Assembly (NCBI GenBank): GCA_019695175.1
Contig: JAIBAM010000023.1
Span: 1-44,696 of the forward strand
Reading direction: 5' to 3'
Origin: Bdellovibrionales bacterium
GTDB lineage: Bacteria; Bdellovibrionota; Bdellovibrionia; Bdellovibrionales; UBA1609
Length of the DNA stretch: 44,696 nt
The notes beneath the pieces were generated by a model. The model did not search any database, was not told the DNA's origin, and saw only the letters and a list, made by a program, of their open reading frames with translations. The position numbers were made by a program, and so were the translations under genes. Below, one piece after another: positions 34,456 to 43,309 of the stretch; the first letter of the stretch is position 1, and every line of letters starts with the position of its first letter.

Positions 34456-35793
34456 ATGAGACAAACTAGCAGTGATGAAAAGCCTCGTCCTAAAAATAAA
34501 CGGAGAAAATATTTATCCCGATTGTTTTGGAATTTAATGGACTGGCTTCCAAGTGGTTTAAGACAACGGTGGGTCAGGGGTATTTTTTCTTTAGATTATA
34601 AACTTCCATCTAACATTGTTTTTAAGCGCGCTGAAAGCTTTGATGAATTTGAACAAGCTTTTAAAGTGATTTATGAAAGTTACAGAGATTTGGGGCTGAC
34701 AAAAGAAAATATTAATAAAATTCGTGTGACTAAATATAATGCTTTACCTTCAACTACACTTTTAATTGTTAAAGAGGGAAATGAAGTCATTGCGACCATG
34801 TCGGTTGTCGTAGATTCCCAATTAGGATTACCTATTGAGGAATTGTGGGACATAACGGAATTACGTAAGAAAGGGACACGACTAGCTGAGGTTTCCACAT
34901 TAACTATAAAAAAAGAGTGGCGATCTCAAAGAGGAAAATTGCTTTTTCCTCTTTGTAAGTACATGTGGGAATATAGCTATAGATTTTTAGGCGTCGACAT
35001 ATTGATTGCAGTCACCCACCCTCGTGTGGCCCATTTTTATACTGATATTCTTTTGTTCAAGGAAATTAAAAGCCAGGAAAAATTAGTTAAAAAATATGCC
35101 TCGGTTGAAGGGGCTTTAGCAAAAGCGCAGTATCTTCAATTAGGTGAAAATACTTATAATGAATGGAAACGAATTTACCAAAACACTCCCCATGAAAAAA
35201 ATATTTATCATTTCTTTGTAAAAACAAATTTTGTTAATTTTAAGTTTCCAGAGAAGAATAATTTTATTTATGGAATGAGCTTCATGACACCAGCACAATT
35301 GGAGCATTTTTTTCTCAATCAATGTAATGTTTTAGATGATCTTAGTGAAAGCGACCGTCTTGCTTTAGCCAATCTTTATTTTCTTGATAAATATCGCTCT
35401 GTATTAGGAATTAAAAGTACCACCCCTGGTGTGTTCGACCGCAAACATCCTAGATTTGATGTTTTAGGTCATGTGCGATTATTTCATGAGGAAACCGGTT
35501 CTTTATTAAGAGGATCCATGTTGGAGGCCTCGCGGGAAGGATTAAAAGTCAGACTTCTGAATGATCTACCTTTATTGAAAAGAGGGGACGTGGTTAAGCT
35601 AAATGTGGAATTATCTCCTACGACAAAAGTACAACTTCAGACTGAAGTTAAATGGGTGCATGACCAGTACTCCCGTTTGGGTCTTAAAATTATTGTGCCT
35701 TTACCATTCGAGTGGAGGGAATTTATTGATTATCTAGAATCTCAGCTTTACGAAAAAGCCAGCTCGACAAAAGTCGCAAATCGTATCGTTTGA
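34456..35793 (+). CDS. N-acyltransferase-like (FeeM/GNAT type) protein with C-terminal PilZ domain
   Basis: The 445-residue protein has two parts. Residues 50-250 look like a GNAT-fold N-acyltransferase of the FeeM/autoinducer-synthase type (FKVIYESYRDLGLTKENI; LAEVSTLTIKKEWRSQRGKL; DILIAVTHPRVAHFYTDI). Residues 325-435 are a PilZ domain. It has the RxxxR motif as Arg329-Arg333 (RKHPR) and, in the second motif, Glu357-Ala-Ser-Arg-Glu-Gly362 where Asp or Asn is usual before x-Ser-x-x-Gly. PilZ domains bind cyclic di-GMP, so acyl transfer may be controlled by that messenger. The N-terminal 30 residues are strongly basic. The ThiF-like gene starts 46 nt later. The ribosome site is weak. Confidence 0.8.
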   Translation: MRQTSSDEKPRPKNKRRKYLSRLFWNLMDWLPSGLRQRWVRGIFSLDYKLPSNIVFKRAESFDEFEQAFKVIYESYRDLGLTKENINKIRVTKYNALPSTTLLIVKEGNEVIATMSVVVDSQLGLPIEELWDITELRKKGTRLAEVSTLTIKKEWRSQRGKLLFPLCKYMWEYSYRFLGVDILIAVTHPRVAHFYTDILLFKEIKSQEKLVKKYASVEGALAKAQYLQLGENTYNEWKRIYQNTPHEKNIYHFFVKTNFVNFKFPEKNNFIYGMSFMTPAQLEHFFLNQCNVLDDLSESDRLALANLYFLDKYRSVLGIKSTTPGVFDRKHPRFDVLGHVRLFHEETGSLLRGSMLEASREGLKVRLLNDLPLLKRGDVVKLNVELSPTTKVQLQTEVKWVHDQYSRLGLKIIVPLPFEWREFIDYLESQLYEKASSTKVANRIV

Positions 35794-35839
35794 TTGCAGA
35801 TGCTTTTTCTTCTGTACCAGCTCCTGTCACAATAAACGT

Positions 35840-36712
35840 ATGGAGAAATGGGATTATAATAAAGCTTTTTGTAGAAATCTAGGGTTGATCAGCCCAGCAG
35901 AGCAAGAAAAAATTCGAAGGACAAGAATTGCTATCGCGGGTATGGGCGGGGTGGGTGGTGTGCATTTGATCACACTTCTTCGTCAAGGTTTTGAAAAATT
36001 TAATTTAGCCGATTTTGATACTTTTGATTGGTCCAATTTCAATCGTCAATATGGTGCAGAAACCTCATCTGTTGGTAAAAACAAGTTGGATTGGATGGCC
36101 CAAGTTGCAAAACGCATCAATCCAAATGTTGATTTAAATTTATTTGCTGAACCTATTGATGAAAAAAATGCCGCACCTTTTTTAAAAGACTGTGAAGTTT
36201 TGGTGGATGGAATAGACGCTTTTGCTGTAGCAGCTCGACGTGCTGTCTTTATGTATGCTCATCAAAATAATAAATATGTAGTCACTGCAGCCCCCATGGG
36301 GTTCAGCACCTCCTGGTTGACTTTTAGTCCTCAAGGAATGGATTTCGATTCCTATTTTGGCATAAGAGATCATCAAACCCAAGAAGAAATGTTTATTCGG
36401 TTTATGTTGGGCCTTTCCCCTAGAGCGCTTCATTTCCCTTATATGGATCTTAGCTATGTGAACTTTAAAGAACATCGAGGTCCTTCGAGCATGATTGCCT
36501 GTCAATTGTGTTCCGGGGTTTTATCAGCTGAAGTGGTAAAAATTGTTACGGGTAAAGGTCAAGTTCGGGTGGCTCCCTATTATCAACAATTTGATGCATT
36601 TAGAAATTGTTTAAAAAAGGGAAGAATGATTGGCGGATCAATAAATCCACTGTTTAAGTTAAAATTATTCATTTCAAAAATAAAACTTAAACAAATTTTA
36701 TCAAAAGATTAA
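35840..36712 (+). CDS. ThiF/MoeB/E1-like adenylyltransferase
   Basis: The 290-residue protein has the Rossmann glycine motif AGMGGVGG (residues 34-40), the acidic strand LADFDTFDWSNFNRQ with Asp58, Asp60 and Arg69, a Lys in SVGKNKLDW, and VDGIDAFAV. These are the ATP and substrate sites of ThiF/MoeB/E1 enzymes, which adenylate a C-terminal carboxylate. The usual pair of zinc-binding CxxC motifs is not present; a single CxxC (IACQLCSGV) lies in the helix before the C-terminus. No ubiquitin-like or ThiS partner is encoded nearby, so the carboxylate substrate is unknown. It lies between the acyltransferase-PilZ gene and a nitroreductase-like gene only 3 nt downstream. Confidence 0.9.
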   Translation: MEKWDYNKAFCRNLGLISPAEQEKIRRTRIAIAGMGGVGGVHLITLLRQGFEKFNLADFDTFDWSNFNRQYGAETSSVGKNKLDWMAQVAKRINPNVDLNLFAEPIDEKNAAPFLKDCEVLVDGIDAFAVAARRAVFMYAHQNNKYVVTAAPMGFSTSWLTFSPQGMDFDSYFGIRDHQTQEEMFIRFMLGLSPRALHFPYMDLSYVNFKEHRGPSSMIACQLCSGVLSAEVVKIVTGKGQVRVAPYYQQFDAFRNCLKKGRMIGGSINPLFKLKLFISKIKLKQILSKD

Positions 36713-36715
36713 TTT

Positions 36716-37789
36716 ATGAAAATCAATTCTCAAGTAATCAAGCAATTAGTTGGAAAATCGCTCTTTTACCCGTCGGGGGATAATGCTCAACCTTTTAGGT
36801 TTTCTATTCAGAATCAAGAAAGAGTGGTGGTCTCTTATCTTGAGGAAAAAGCTCGACACCCGCTCAATGAACAATGCATTGCAAGTTGGATGGCGCTAGG
36901 TCATTTTATAGAAATTTTAAGTCTCCATGCACAGAGTGTAGGCCTTGATTTAGAAATAAAAATCAAAGAACAAAAACAAGACTCTGCTTGGGTGGAAATT
37001 TTTTTTAAAGAAGGAGTTCAGCCCTTAAATAAGCAAAGAAAATTTATACATGAACATTTAGATTTGCGAACTACAGATCGGAGGCCCTATCTTAAGAAGT
37101 CGCAACTCAGTCAAGTCGACATTGAAGAGCTAAAAAAACTCATTGAGGTGTCTGTTGAGCTGGAGTTTTTAAATCCTGTTGTTCAGGATTGGGTCGTACA
37201 TCTTTTGAAGGTCGAAGAGCTTGCTTGGAAATGGTCCGAACTGGCTTTGTCCACATTTAAATGGGTCACGCTCAAACCCATGAAAGAGGGTATGCCGTGG
37301 AAAAATTTAAACGTACCATTTTGGATGGTTCCTTCTTTATTTGCGTTTAAGAAGTTCCCTGCTTTTTATAGGTTGTCATCAGCCTTTGGCGCCACAAAAA
37401 TCAATAAACAAATTTTGGCTCACCAACTCTCCCATACTTTGGCCCTGGGATTTTGGAAAATTAAAAGTCCTCAACCTCAAAATTATATTGCCCTGGGTCG
37501 TTCCAATTTAAGGGTGTGGACTTGGTTGAACGCCCATGGTTTTGGATATCAACCTATGACTTTAGGGGTTTTGCCGAGTTATATTTTAGGTCAAGGGTAT
37601 ATCTTAGAGTCATGGCCCAGCCCATTGGTAACATTGTTAAAAGAGACTAAAAAACTTTTAGGGCGATGGATTGAAAATCCTCAACAGGTGATTTGGAGTT
37701 TTCGAACAGGTGGAATAGATCATCCTCTTCCACAAAATCAAAGAACCCTCCGTCTTTTTGAAGATGAAGTTATTGAAATTTTAGATTAA
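36716..37789 (+). CDS. Nitroreductase-like flavoprotein
   Basis: The 357-residue protein has an N-terminal motif SLFYPSGDNAQPFRFSIQ, like the SxxNxQPWxF of FMN-dependent nitroreductases, and LDLRTTDRRPYLKKS, like their RRSxRxF region. The middle is divergent and longer than the usual 200 residues. The C-terminal GWxxQ-type segment appears as LNAHGFGYQPMTLGVLPSYI. It should bind FMN and carry out a redox or dehydrogenation step. It starts 3 nt after the ThiF-like stop, so coupling is likely. ThiF and nitroreductase domains also occur together, sometimes fused, in Rv1355c-like proteins, which supports a joint reaction here. The substrate is unknown. A long 8-bp repeat follows the gene. Confidence 0.78.
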   Translation: MKINSQVIKQLVGKSLFYPSGDNAQPFRFSIQNQERVVVSYLEEKARHPLNEQCIASWMALGHFIEILSLHAQSVGLDLEIKIKEQKQDSAWVEIFFKEGVQPLNKQRKFIHEHLDLRTTDRRPYLKKSQLSQVDIEELKKLIEVSVELEFLNPVVQDWVVHLLKVEELAWKWSELALSTFKWVTLKPMKEGMPWKNLNVPFWMVPSLFAFKKFPAFYRLSSAFGATKINKQILAHQLSHTLALGFWKIKSPQPQNYIALGRSNLRVWTWLNAHGFGYQPMTLGVLPSYILGQGYILESWPSPLVTLLKETKKLLGRWIENPQQVIWSFRTGGIDHPLPQNQRTLRLFEDEVIEILD

Positions 37790-37829
37790 AAAAATTTAGT
37801 TATTTTTTTGGAAAAATATCCGATTAAGT

Positions 37830-37909
37830 TTTTCTACTTTTCTACTTTTCTACTTTTCTACTTTTCTACTTTTCTACTTTTCTACTTTTCTACTTTTCTA
37901 CTTTTCTAC
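37830..37909. repeat. Tandem repeat (TTTTCTAC), ten perfect copies
   Basis: Eighty bases consist of exactly ten copies of an 8-bp unit, between the convergent ends of the nitroreductase-like gene and the LiaF-like gene. On the minus strand the unit is GTAGAAAA, and its TAG closes the LiaF-like frame inside the last unit. Copy-number changes would leave both proteins intact. The array puts TAG stops in all three minus-strand frames every 24 nt. Confidence 0.97.
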
Positions 37910-38446
37910 TACGGAAAGGGTGCCAAAAACAATGTTCGCATCTACATTAAGGGTAAATTGGGAATTTTCCAAGGCCAAGTCGGAATTGTAAACACTACTC
38001 CCAAATCTGCTTAAATTACTATTGGGAAGATTTGTGTCTGCAAAAACAGCATTCGTATGAAGTCGTAGGGGAGTGTCTTTTTTTATGATCAAACGGGTTT
38101 CCCCAAATACAGTGTTCATGGAAATAGTCGTGCTCCCTTTTGAAAGATCTAGATCACGCAAATCCAGCTCCGAATCTCCAAAAACAGTGTTGTACTCTTT
38201 GTTTTCCTTACCTCTATGGAGGGGAGAGTCCATATTTAATTTAAATTGGGAACTACCAAAAAGGGCCTCGTTTGTTGTTGTCACTTTTTTAAGGTGGAAT
38301 CCAAAAGAGTTAAATAGAATTTGTATACCAAAATAGAGCAAACTTAGAGCAAAAAGTATTCTGAAAATGGGAATGGCAAACCCAAACAGTGAATTTAGAA
38401 AAAAAATAATCCCAGAACCAATTAAAATAAAACCTAAATAATACAT
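37898..38446 (-). CDS. LiaF-like membrane protein (cell-envelope stress type)
   Basis: The frame is open to a TTG at 38494, but GGGGAGG lies 8 nt before ATG 38446, giving 182 residues. Two membrane helices come first (YYLGFILIGSGIIFFLNSLFG; IFRILFALSLLYFGIQILF). About 120 residues of short beta repeats follow, with recurring VFGDSELDL / VFGETRLII / VFADTNL / VFGTLSVV turns, the pattern of LiaF/DUF2154-type C-terminal beta-helix domains. LiaF-like proteins inhibit envelope-stress kinases in Firmicutes; the role here is unknown. The stop codon lies in the 8-bp repeat array. The gene is downstream of rpoD in the same direction, with hairpins between them. Confidence 0.75.
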   Translation of the reverse strand: MYYLGFILIGSGIIFFLNSLFGFAIPIFRILFALSLLYFGIQILFNSFGFHLKKVTTTNEALFGSSQFKLNMDSPLHRGKENKEYNTVFGDSELDLRDLDLSKGSTTISMNTVFGETRLIIKKDTPLRLHTNAVFADTNLPNSNLSRFGSSVYNSDLALENSQFTLNVDANIVFGTLSVVEK

Positions 38447-38495
38447 TGGATCTACCTCCCCTTCTCTTTTTTCTTGAGTTCCTCTTGGATGCAAT

Positions 38496-38527
38496 TTCTC
38501 TGAAAATCTGAAAAGATGTTCAGAGAA
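38496..38527. repeat. 8-bp perfect inverted repeat between rpoD and the LiaF-like gene
   Basis: TTCTCTGA (38496-38503) and TCAGAGAA (38520-38527) pair perfectly, and inner ATCT/AGAT extends the stem. On the minus strand it lies between the rpoD stop and the ribosome site of the LiaF-like gene. A second weak stem (TGCAG/CTGTG, about 38543-38558), directly followed on that strand by seven T, lies closer to rpoD and may be the rpoD terminator. Confidence 0.45.
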
Positions 38528-38574
38528 TCTTTATAAAAAAATCACAGTTGTAGCTGCATTATTATCATAAAAAT

Positions 38575-40401
38575 TTATTCCATGAAGGATTTTAATTTTC
38601 CTGATCGACTGGGGTGGCGAAGTTTGCGTAGGGCTTTAGCTTCAATTTGACGAATCCTTTCCCGAGTGACATTGAAGTCTTGTCCAACTTCTTCCAAGGT
38701 GTGATCACTTTCTTCTCCTATGCCAAATCTCATGCGCAGAACTTTTTCTTCCCGAGCTGTAAGAGTCGATAGAACTCTTCGGGTTTGTTCCGCGAGATTC
38801 AGATTTACGATGGCTTCAGAAGGATTGATTACTTTTTTATCTTCAATAAAGTCACCTAAATGTGAATCCTCTTCTTCACCTACAGGAGTTTCAAGACTAA
38901 TAGGCTCCTTTGCAATTTTTAGAACCTTCCTGACTTTATCTACAGGCATGTCCATTTTTACGGCAATTTCTTCAGGAATAGGCTCACGACCCAATTCTTG
39001 GACAAGGTAGCGTGAAGTGCGCATTAGCTTGTTAATGGTTTCAATCATATGAACAGGAATGCGAATGGTTCGTGCTTGGTCCGCAATAGCTCTGGTAATT
39101 GCTTGCCGAATCCACCAGGTGGCATAGGTAGAAAACTTATAGCCACGACGGTACTCAAATTTATCCACGGCCTTCATTAGGCCGATATTTCCCTCTTGAA
39201 TTAAATCTAAAAATTGCAGGCCTCGATTGGTATATTTTTTGGCAATGGAGACAACAAGACGAAGATTGGCAACAACCAACTCACTTTTTGCTTCATCCGC
39301 CTCGCGCTCACCCTTCCAGATAGCTGTATAAGTGTCTCGGATCCATTCAAACTTCATTTCGGTTTCTTGATGCAGACGATCCACACGCTCCTGCGCATCT
39401 TTAGCTAAAAGAAAGTGGGATCTGAATTGACTAAAGTTGAGTCCAGTCTCTTTCTGGGCTTTTTGGGCTTCACTATCATTGCTTTCAATGGCTCTGTATC
39501 GAGACTGAAGGTGAACGATATCCTTGGAGAATGTTTTGGTGACAGCAGTTTTGACACGTTTTCTGAGCTCTTGCATTCTGCCCACAAGGTTTTTGAACTT
39601 AATTACAATACGATTAATTGTTTTTCGATTGAAATTAATACTTTCAAAATTAGCCATGAGCTCCTTGTTAATTTCAGTCAGCTGAGCACTCGCAGCGAGC
39701 GATTCCTTTGAATTAAGTTGGGCTTGGTCTCGCAGCGTTGCAAATAAGTCCTTGGCTTTTTCCTGGTAGTTTTTAACATGTCCGATAAGGTCATTGATCT
39801 TTTCAATGTATTCTTGCTCATCGTATTGGGTTTCTTCGTCTTCCAGACCGCGAAAGATTGATTTTACTTTAATGCGACCCTCAGCCAAACGTTGTCCTAA
39901 TTGGATAATTTCATTAGTGCCAATCGGTGACATAAGAATTGCGCGCACAATTTCCCGTTCTCCAGCCTCGATCCGACGGGCAATTTCCACTTCCCCTTCA
40001 CGGGTTAGTAAAGAAACACTTCCCATTTTACGTAAATACACCCGGACAGGGTCATTGCTTTTGGTGTCCTCACTGGCCTCGTTTTCTTCTTCTTCGTCTT
40101 TTTCTTCTGCGTCTGGATCGGAGAGATAGAACTGATCGTCCTCACCCTCTTTCTTATTTTCTTGGGAGTCTGAAATAATTACACCATTGACTTCCAAGGC
40201 CTGCATGAGGGTGTCAAGGACACTTGGGGCGATAATTTCAGCGGGGAGCAGTTCATTAATTTCTTCAATTGTTAAAGCTTCTTTTTCCTTAGAAATCTTT
40301 ATAAATCTTTGAATTTCCTCACGAATCATCTCTTCCTGTTGAGTCAAAGAAAGCTCTTTTAAGGATGAATTTTGTTTATTTTCTGAAGTGTCTTTAGTCA
40401 T
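38575..40401 (-). CDS. rpoD: RNA polymerase primary sigma factor (sigma70)
   Basis: The open frame starts at a TTG (40437), but CGGAG is 9 nt before ATG 40401, giving 608 residues. Region 1.1 is present ([20 protein letters not shown]), then an acidic linker ([20 protein letters not shown]) and region 1.2 ([20 protein letters not shown]). A non-conserved insert precedes region 2 ([20 protein letters not shown]), which recognises the -10 element. Region 4 has the helix-turn-helix [20 protein letters not shown] for the -35 element. This makes it the housekeeping sigma factor. Its ATG overlaps the end of dnaG by 8 nt, within the classic rpsU-dnaG-rpoD arrangement. Confidence 0.98.
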   Translation of the reverse strand: MTKDTSENKQNSSLKELSLTQQEEMIREEIQRFIKISKEKEALTIEEINELLPAEIIAPSVLDTLMQALEVNGVIISDSQENKKEGEDDQFYLSDPDAEEKDEEEENEASEDTKSNDPVRVYLRKMGSVSLLTREGEVEIARRIEAGEREIVRAILMSPIGTNEIIQLGQRLAEGRIKVKSIFRGLEDEETQYDEQEYIEKINDLIGHVKNYQEKAKDLFATLRDQAQLNSKESLAASAQLTEINKELMANFESINFNRKTINRIVIKFKNLVGRMQELRKRVKTAVTKTFSKDIVHLQSRYRAIESNDSEAQKAQKETGLNFSQFRSHFLLAKDAQERVDRLHQETEMKFEWIRDTYTAIWKGEREADEAKSELVVANLRLVVSIAKKYTNRGLQFLDLIQEGNIGLMKAVDKFEYRRGYKFSTYATWWIRQAITRAIADQARTIRIPVHMIETINKLMRTSRYLVQELGREPIPEEIAVKMDMPVDKVRKVLKIAKEPISLETPVGEEEDSHLGDFIEDKKVINPSEAIVNLNLAEQTRRVLSTLTAREEKVLRMRFGIGEESDHTLEEVGQDFNVTRERIRQIEAKALRKLRHPSRSGKLKSFME

Positions 40402-42313
40402 TGTTTTGTTCTCCGTTATTAGCTTTTTTAGACTCAAGGTTTTTGTTTAAAAGATGTCGATCTCTATGTATATTCATAATTCGTTCCAAATCTTCCTGTT
40501 GATCTAAAGAATTTTGGCCACGCAAGTTACTTCTTAAAGTTTTAGCCTGTAAACGCAAACGAGCCTCTTTTACTTTCTTAATACAGTCGGTTATTAACTT
40601 GGTTGCATCAGGCTCCTTGATCTCTAAAAGGGGAGGCTTTAGATGGAGGCATAAAGGTTCCTGGGGGTGGACTTCGCCGATCAGGTCAGATCCTAACCTA
40701 TCAAATTTACTAAAGTTTTGTCCAAGTAATTGCTGAGCCCGTAAGAACACTTGTTTGACTCCTTCATGGCTGAGTTGGTCTAGGACATCTTCATTGAGGA
40801 TCCTATGGAAGTACTCTTCTTTCACTAAAGCCATATTAATTAGATAAAGCTCTGATGTTGGAGCTCCCATTAAACTGACTTTTGTGACCACTGTTTCTTT
40901 TGGATTCTGCGGGAGCTCAGGGGCTGTTTTAGTTACGATAGGGGTCATTTGTGGACTATTTTTGGCACCGCTCAAATCAGTAGCTATACATTGTTTTACC
41001 CAAGCTGGAGTTTCACCAATTTTTTCTGCAAGTTCAGAAACGTAGAAATGTTGTAATCTTTTGTCAGCGCAAGCTAACAAAATTGGTGAAATTTTATCCA
41101 GTAAATTTATTTTTTCTGCTGATTGCCCCCGAAAACCCAAAAGAAACTGGTCCAGTACAAGTAAAAACAACTCTGGTGCAGAACGCAACTGTTTTTCTAA
41201 ATTTTGCTTACCATACTTTCTTAAAAAATCATCCGGATCTAATTTTTCCGGCAGACGAAGACCCTTTGGAATTAAATTTTGTGATAACAAAAGGGGAAGG
41301 CTTCGTTCCATAGCTGTTTGACCGGCCTCATCTCCATCAAATACGACAAAAATGTTTTTAGTGTATCTTTTTAAAAGGCGTGCATGTTCTTGGGTCAAAG
41401 CCGTTCCCAGCGTGGCCACCACTGCTTTAAACCCAGATTGAAACAGCTGAAGAAAATCCATATAACCCTCAACCACGATGACTCGATCCTCTTGGCGGAT
41501 GTGTTTTGCAGACTCATTAAGGCCATAAAGAGTTTTGCCCTTATGGAAGACTTCCGACTCTGGGCTATTGAGATATTTGGGTTGGGCATTGGGGTCAAAT
41601 ACACGACCGCCAAAGCCGACAATTTTACCTGTGGGCAAAATAATTGGAAACATCAGTCGGTCACGGAAAACATCGTAATAGTCTTCTGGGGTACTTTTGG
41701 AGTGAGAGTTATTGTTGGATTTACGACTTCGAATCAAACCTAAGGCCTCGGCTGAAGAATGCGGTACAGAGAGTTTTAATAAATGGTGAGTCAGGGCTTC
41801 CCAATCATTGGGGCTATAGCCAATATGAAAGCGTGTTGTTGTTTCCTCATTTAATCCGCGTTCTTTGAGATAATTGACCACATGCGGAGGTTTTTTTTGT
41901 ATTTGAGTTGTGAAAAATTCCAAGGCCAGTTGATTGATATGGTAGAGGGTGTGTTTGGAGTCCTGGGTTGAATCTGCTGACCCTTTATTTTTTGTAGAAA
42001 AAGAGTTTAAAGGATCTTTTTTGGGCAAAGGGATTCCGGCCCTTTGGGCCAAGAACTCAACGGCTTCCGGAAAATTCAAGCCTTGAGCTGACTCCAAGAA
42101 ATGAAAAATATTCCCGGCCTTTTTACAACCAAAGCAATGGTACATTTGTTTATCTTCGTTCACTGAAAAGCTGGGTGTTTTTTCCATATGGAAAGGACAA
42201 AGACCCACAAAGCGACTTCCACCAGATCGACGAAGTTGAGTGTGGGACATCACAATATCAACAATATTGTTAGCCTCTCGAACTTTATCAATAAATGAAG
42301 AAGGAAATATCAT
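40394..42313 (-). CDS. dnaG: DNA primase
   Basis: The 639-residue primase synthesises RNA primers at the replication fork. The N-terminal CHC2 zinc domain has Cys39, His42, Cys60 and Cys63 ([23 protein letters not shown]). The catalytic core starts near residue 120, and the Toprim domain has [11 protein letters not shown] and VFDGDEAGQ with the metal-binding acids. The C-terminal part, which binds the DnaB helicase, is present but divergent. AAGG lies 5 nt before the ATG. It overlaps rpoD by 8 nt and follows yqeY after 146 nt, part of the macromolecular synthesis block. Confidence 0.97.
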   Translation of the reverse strand: MIFPSSFIDKVREANNIVDIVMSHTQLRRSGGSRFVGLCPFHMEKTPSFSVNEDKQMYHCFGCKKAGNIFHFLESAQGLNFPEAVEFLAQRAGIPLPKKDPLNSFSTKNKGSADSTQDSKHTLYHINQLALEFFTTQIQKKPPHVVNYLKERGLNEETTTRFHIGYSPNDWEALTHHLLKLSVPHSSAEALGLIRSRKSNNNSHSKSTPEDYYDVFRDRLMFPIILPTGKIVGFGGRVFDPNAQPKYLNSPESEVFHKGKTLYGLNESAKHIRQEDRVIVVEGYMDFLQLFQSGFKAVVATLGTALTQEHARLLKRYTKNIFVVFDGDEAGQTAMERSLPLLLSQNLIPKGLRLPEKLDPDDFLRKYGKQNLEKQLRSAPELFLLVLDQFLLGFRGQSAEKINLLDKISPILLACADKRLQHFYVSELAEKIGETPAWVKQCIATDLSGAKNSPQMTPIVTKTAPELPQNPKETVVTKVSLMGAPTSELYLINMALVKEEYFHRILNEDVLDQLSHEGVKQVFLRAQQLLGQNFSKFDRLGSDLIGEVHPQEPLCLHLKPPLLEIKEPDATKLITDCIKKVKEARLRLQAKTLRSNLRGQNSLDQQEDLERIMNIHRDRHLLNKNLESKKANNGEQNND

Positions 42314-42459
42314 GGTGCCTTATTTAATCAGCATTTTATCAGTGATGTTTTTTTGTTTTTAACAATTGAATTTTCCGTTCAGCTAATGCCAAAAGCTTCT
42401 GGCAAGTTTAAGAAACCAAGGATGGTAAACTCGATTGCAAAGAAAACAAAAATCTAAAT

Positions 42460-42924
42460 CTATTGAATTCCCGACGGTGAACTTAACTTAGATTTTACAA
42501 TTTCACTAATTTGTCTACTATCTGCAGTTCCTTGAGTTCGATTTTGAGTTTCTTTAATAACCTGTCCCATTTGCTTGATGCTCGACGCTTTTAAATCTTG
42601 AATTACATTTTCAATCACGTTTACCAATTGTTCCTGCGTCAGTTGAGCTGGTAAATAAGACTGCAGAAGAGCGAGCTCAAACTTTTCTTTATTTACCAGG
42701 TCTTCACGTCCGGCTTGGGAGAATTGTTCAATAGAATCTTGTCGTTGTTTGATCAATTTCTTGATGACGTTCATTATTTCTGCATCTGAAATTGGCTGAG
42801 GTCGTAGTTCAATCTCTCGGTTTTTAACCGCAGCCTGAAGAAAACGAATGGCACTTAGTTTTTCAACTTCCTGTGCTTTCATTGCTGATTTCAAATCCTC
42901 TAGAATTTTCTCTTTGAGGCCCAT
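42460..42924 (-). CDS. yqeY: GatB/YqeY domain protein
   Basis: The 154-residue protein matches YqeY over its full length: N-terminal helix LKEKILEDLKSAMKAQEVEK, AIRFLQAAVKNREIE, VIKKLIKQRQDSIEQFSQAG, LLQSYLPAQLTQEQL and the C-terminal GQVIKE segment. YqeY resembles the tail of the amidotransferase subunit GatB, which contacts misacylated tRNA; its own function is not firmly known. AAGGA precedes the ATG. It often sits beside rpsU and dnaG, as here, with the order rpsU-yqeY-dnaG-rpoD. The long gap to rpsU is ORF-free and highly structured. Confidence 0.95.
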   Translation of the reverse strand: MGLKEKILEDLKSAMKAQEVEKLSAIRFLQAAVKNREIELRPQPISDAEIMNVIKKLIKQRQDSIEQFSQAGREDLVNKEKFELALLQSYLPAQLTQEQLVNVIENVIQDLKASSIKQMGQVIKETQNRTQGTADSRQISEIVKSKLSSPSGIQ

Positions 42925-42934
42925 ATATTCCTTT

Positions 42935-43300
42935 ATGAAGTCGTTATGAGTGAATATTTCAATTCTGGCTAGGAGTCCCTATATCGCTGCCGGCTTGAAA
43001 ACCAGAAGGCGAGCGACCCCAATCAGAACATGTTCGGATACCCTAGCTTAAGTTGCTGCTGGTTTGAAAACCGAAGGGTAAGTCATCTTACCTAGATTAT
43101 CCCTGAAACTTCACCTCGGTCGTTACCAGTCTGCAATAGTCCTTACGTTATTGTTTTCAGTTGGTGCTGTAGTTGTCTAGCTCGCAGTTTCTGCTTTTAC
43201 TTCGATCACCAAGTGTTTTCACTTCGCTTAGATTAGAGCCTGTTTGCGCAGACTCTAATCTAAAGCATCCCCGGCCAAGCTCTCACAGCTACAGCCGATG
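42935..43300 (-). ncRNA. Candidate structured RNA between rpsU and yqeY
   Basis: These roughly 370 nt have no usable ORF, look less AT-rich than neighbouring spacers, and contain many hairpins. The strongest is TTAGATTAGAG (43228-43238) with CTCTAATCTAA (43253-43263), a perfect 11-bp stem with a 14-nt loop. Others are AAGTG-TTTT-CACTT (43211-43224) and GGTAAG-TCAT-CTTACC (43077-43092). Two related stem-loops, 42984-43016 and about 43047-43082, share an 18-nt core (42986-43003 and 43055-43072) differing at two positions. There is also a palindrome, GAACATGTTC. I tested by eye for tmRNA, RNase P, 6S, SRP and tRNA features and found none. The minus strand is assumed because flanking genes are on that strand. 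It may be an independent RNA, a long leader of yqeY or an operon processing element. Confidence 0.4.
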
Positions 43301-43309
43301 AACACAAAC

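Noticed and set aside
37808-38014. 68-codon plus-strand ORF through the 8-bp repeat, a possible phase-variable gene
   Set aside because: Its middle is only translated repeat (YFSTFLLF units), and the rest lies antisense to the well-supported LiaF-like gene.
43026-43035. GAACATGTTC as a LexA-type operator
   Set aside because: Spacing (2 nt between GAAC and GTTC) does not fit the Gram-positive SOS box, and no SOS gene is nearby; treated only as part of the structured region.
42935-43300. tmRNA, RNase P RNA, 6S or SRP RNA
   Set aside because: I looked for tmRNA ends and a plausible tag ending in Ala-Ala, the conserved RNase P core, and the SRP tetraloop on both strands and found none.
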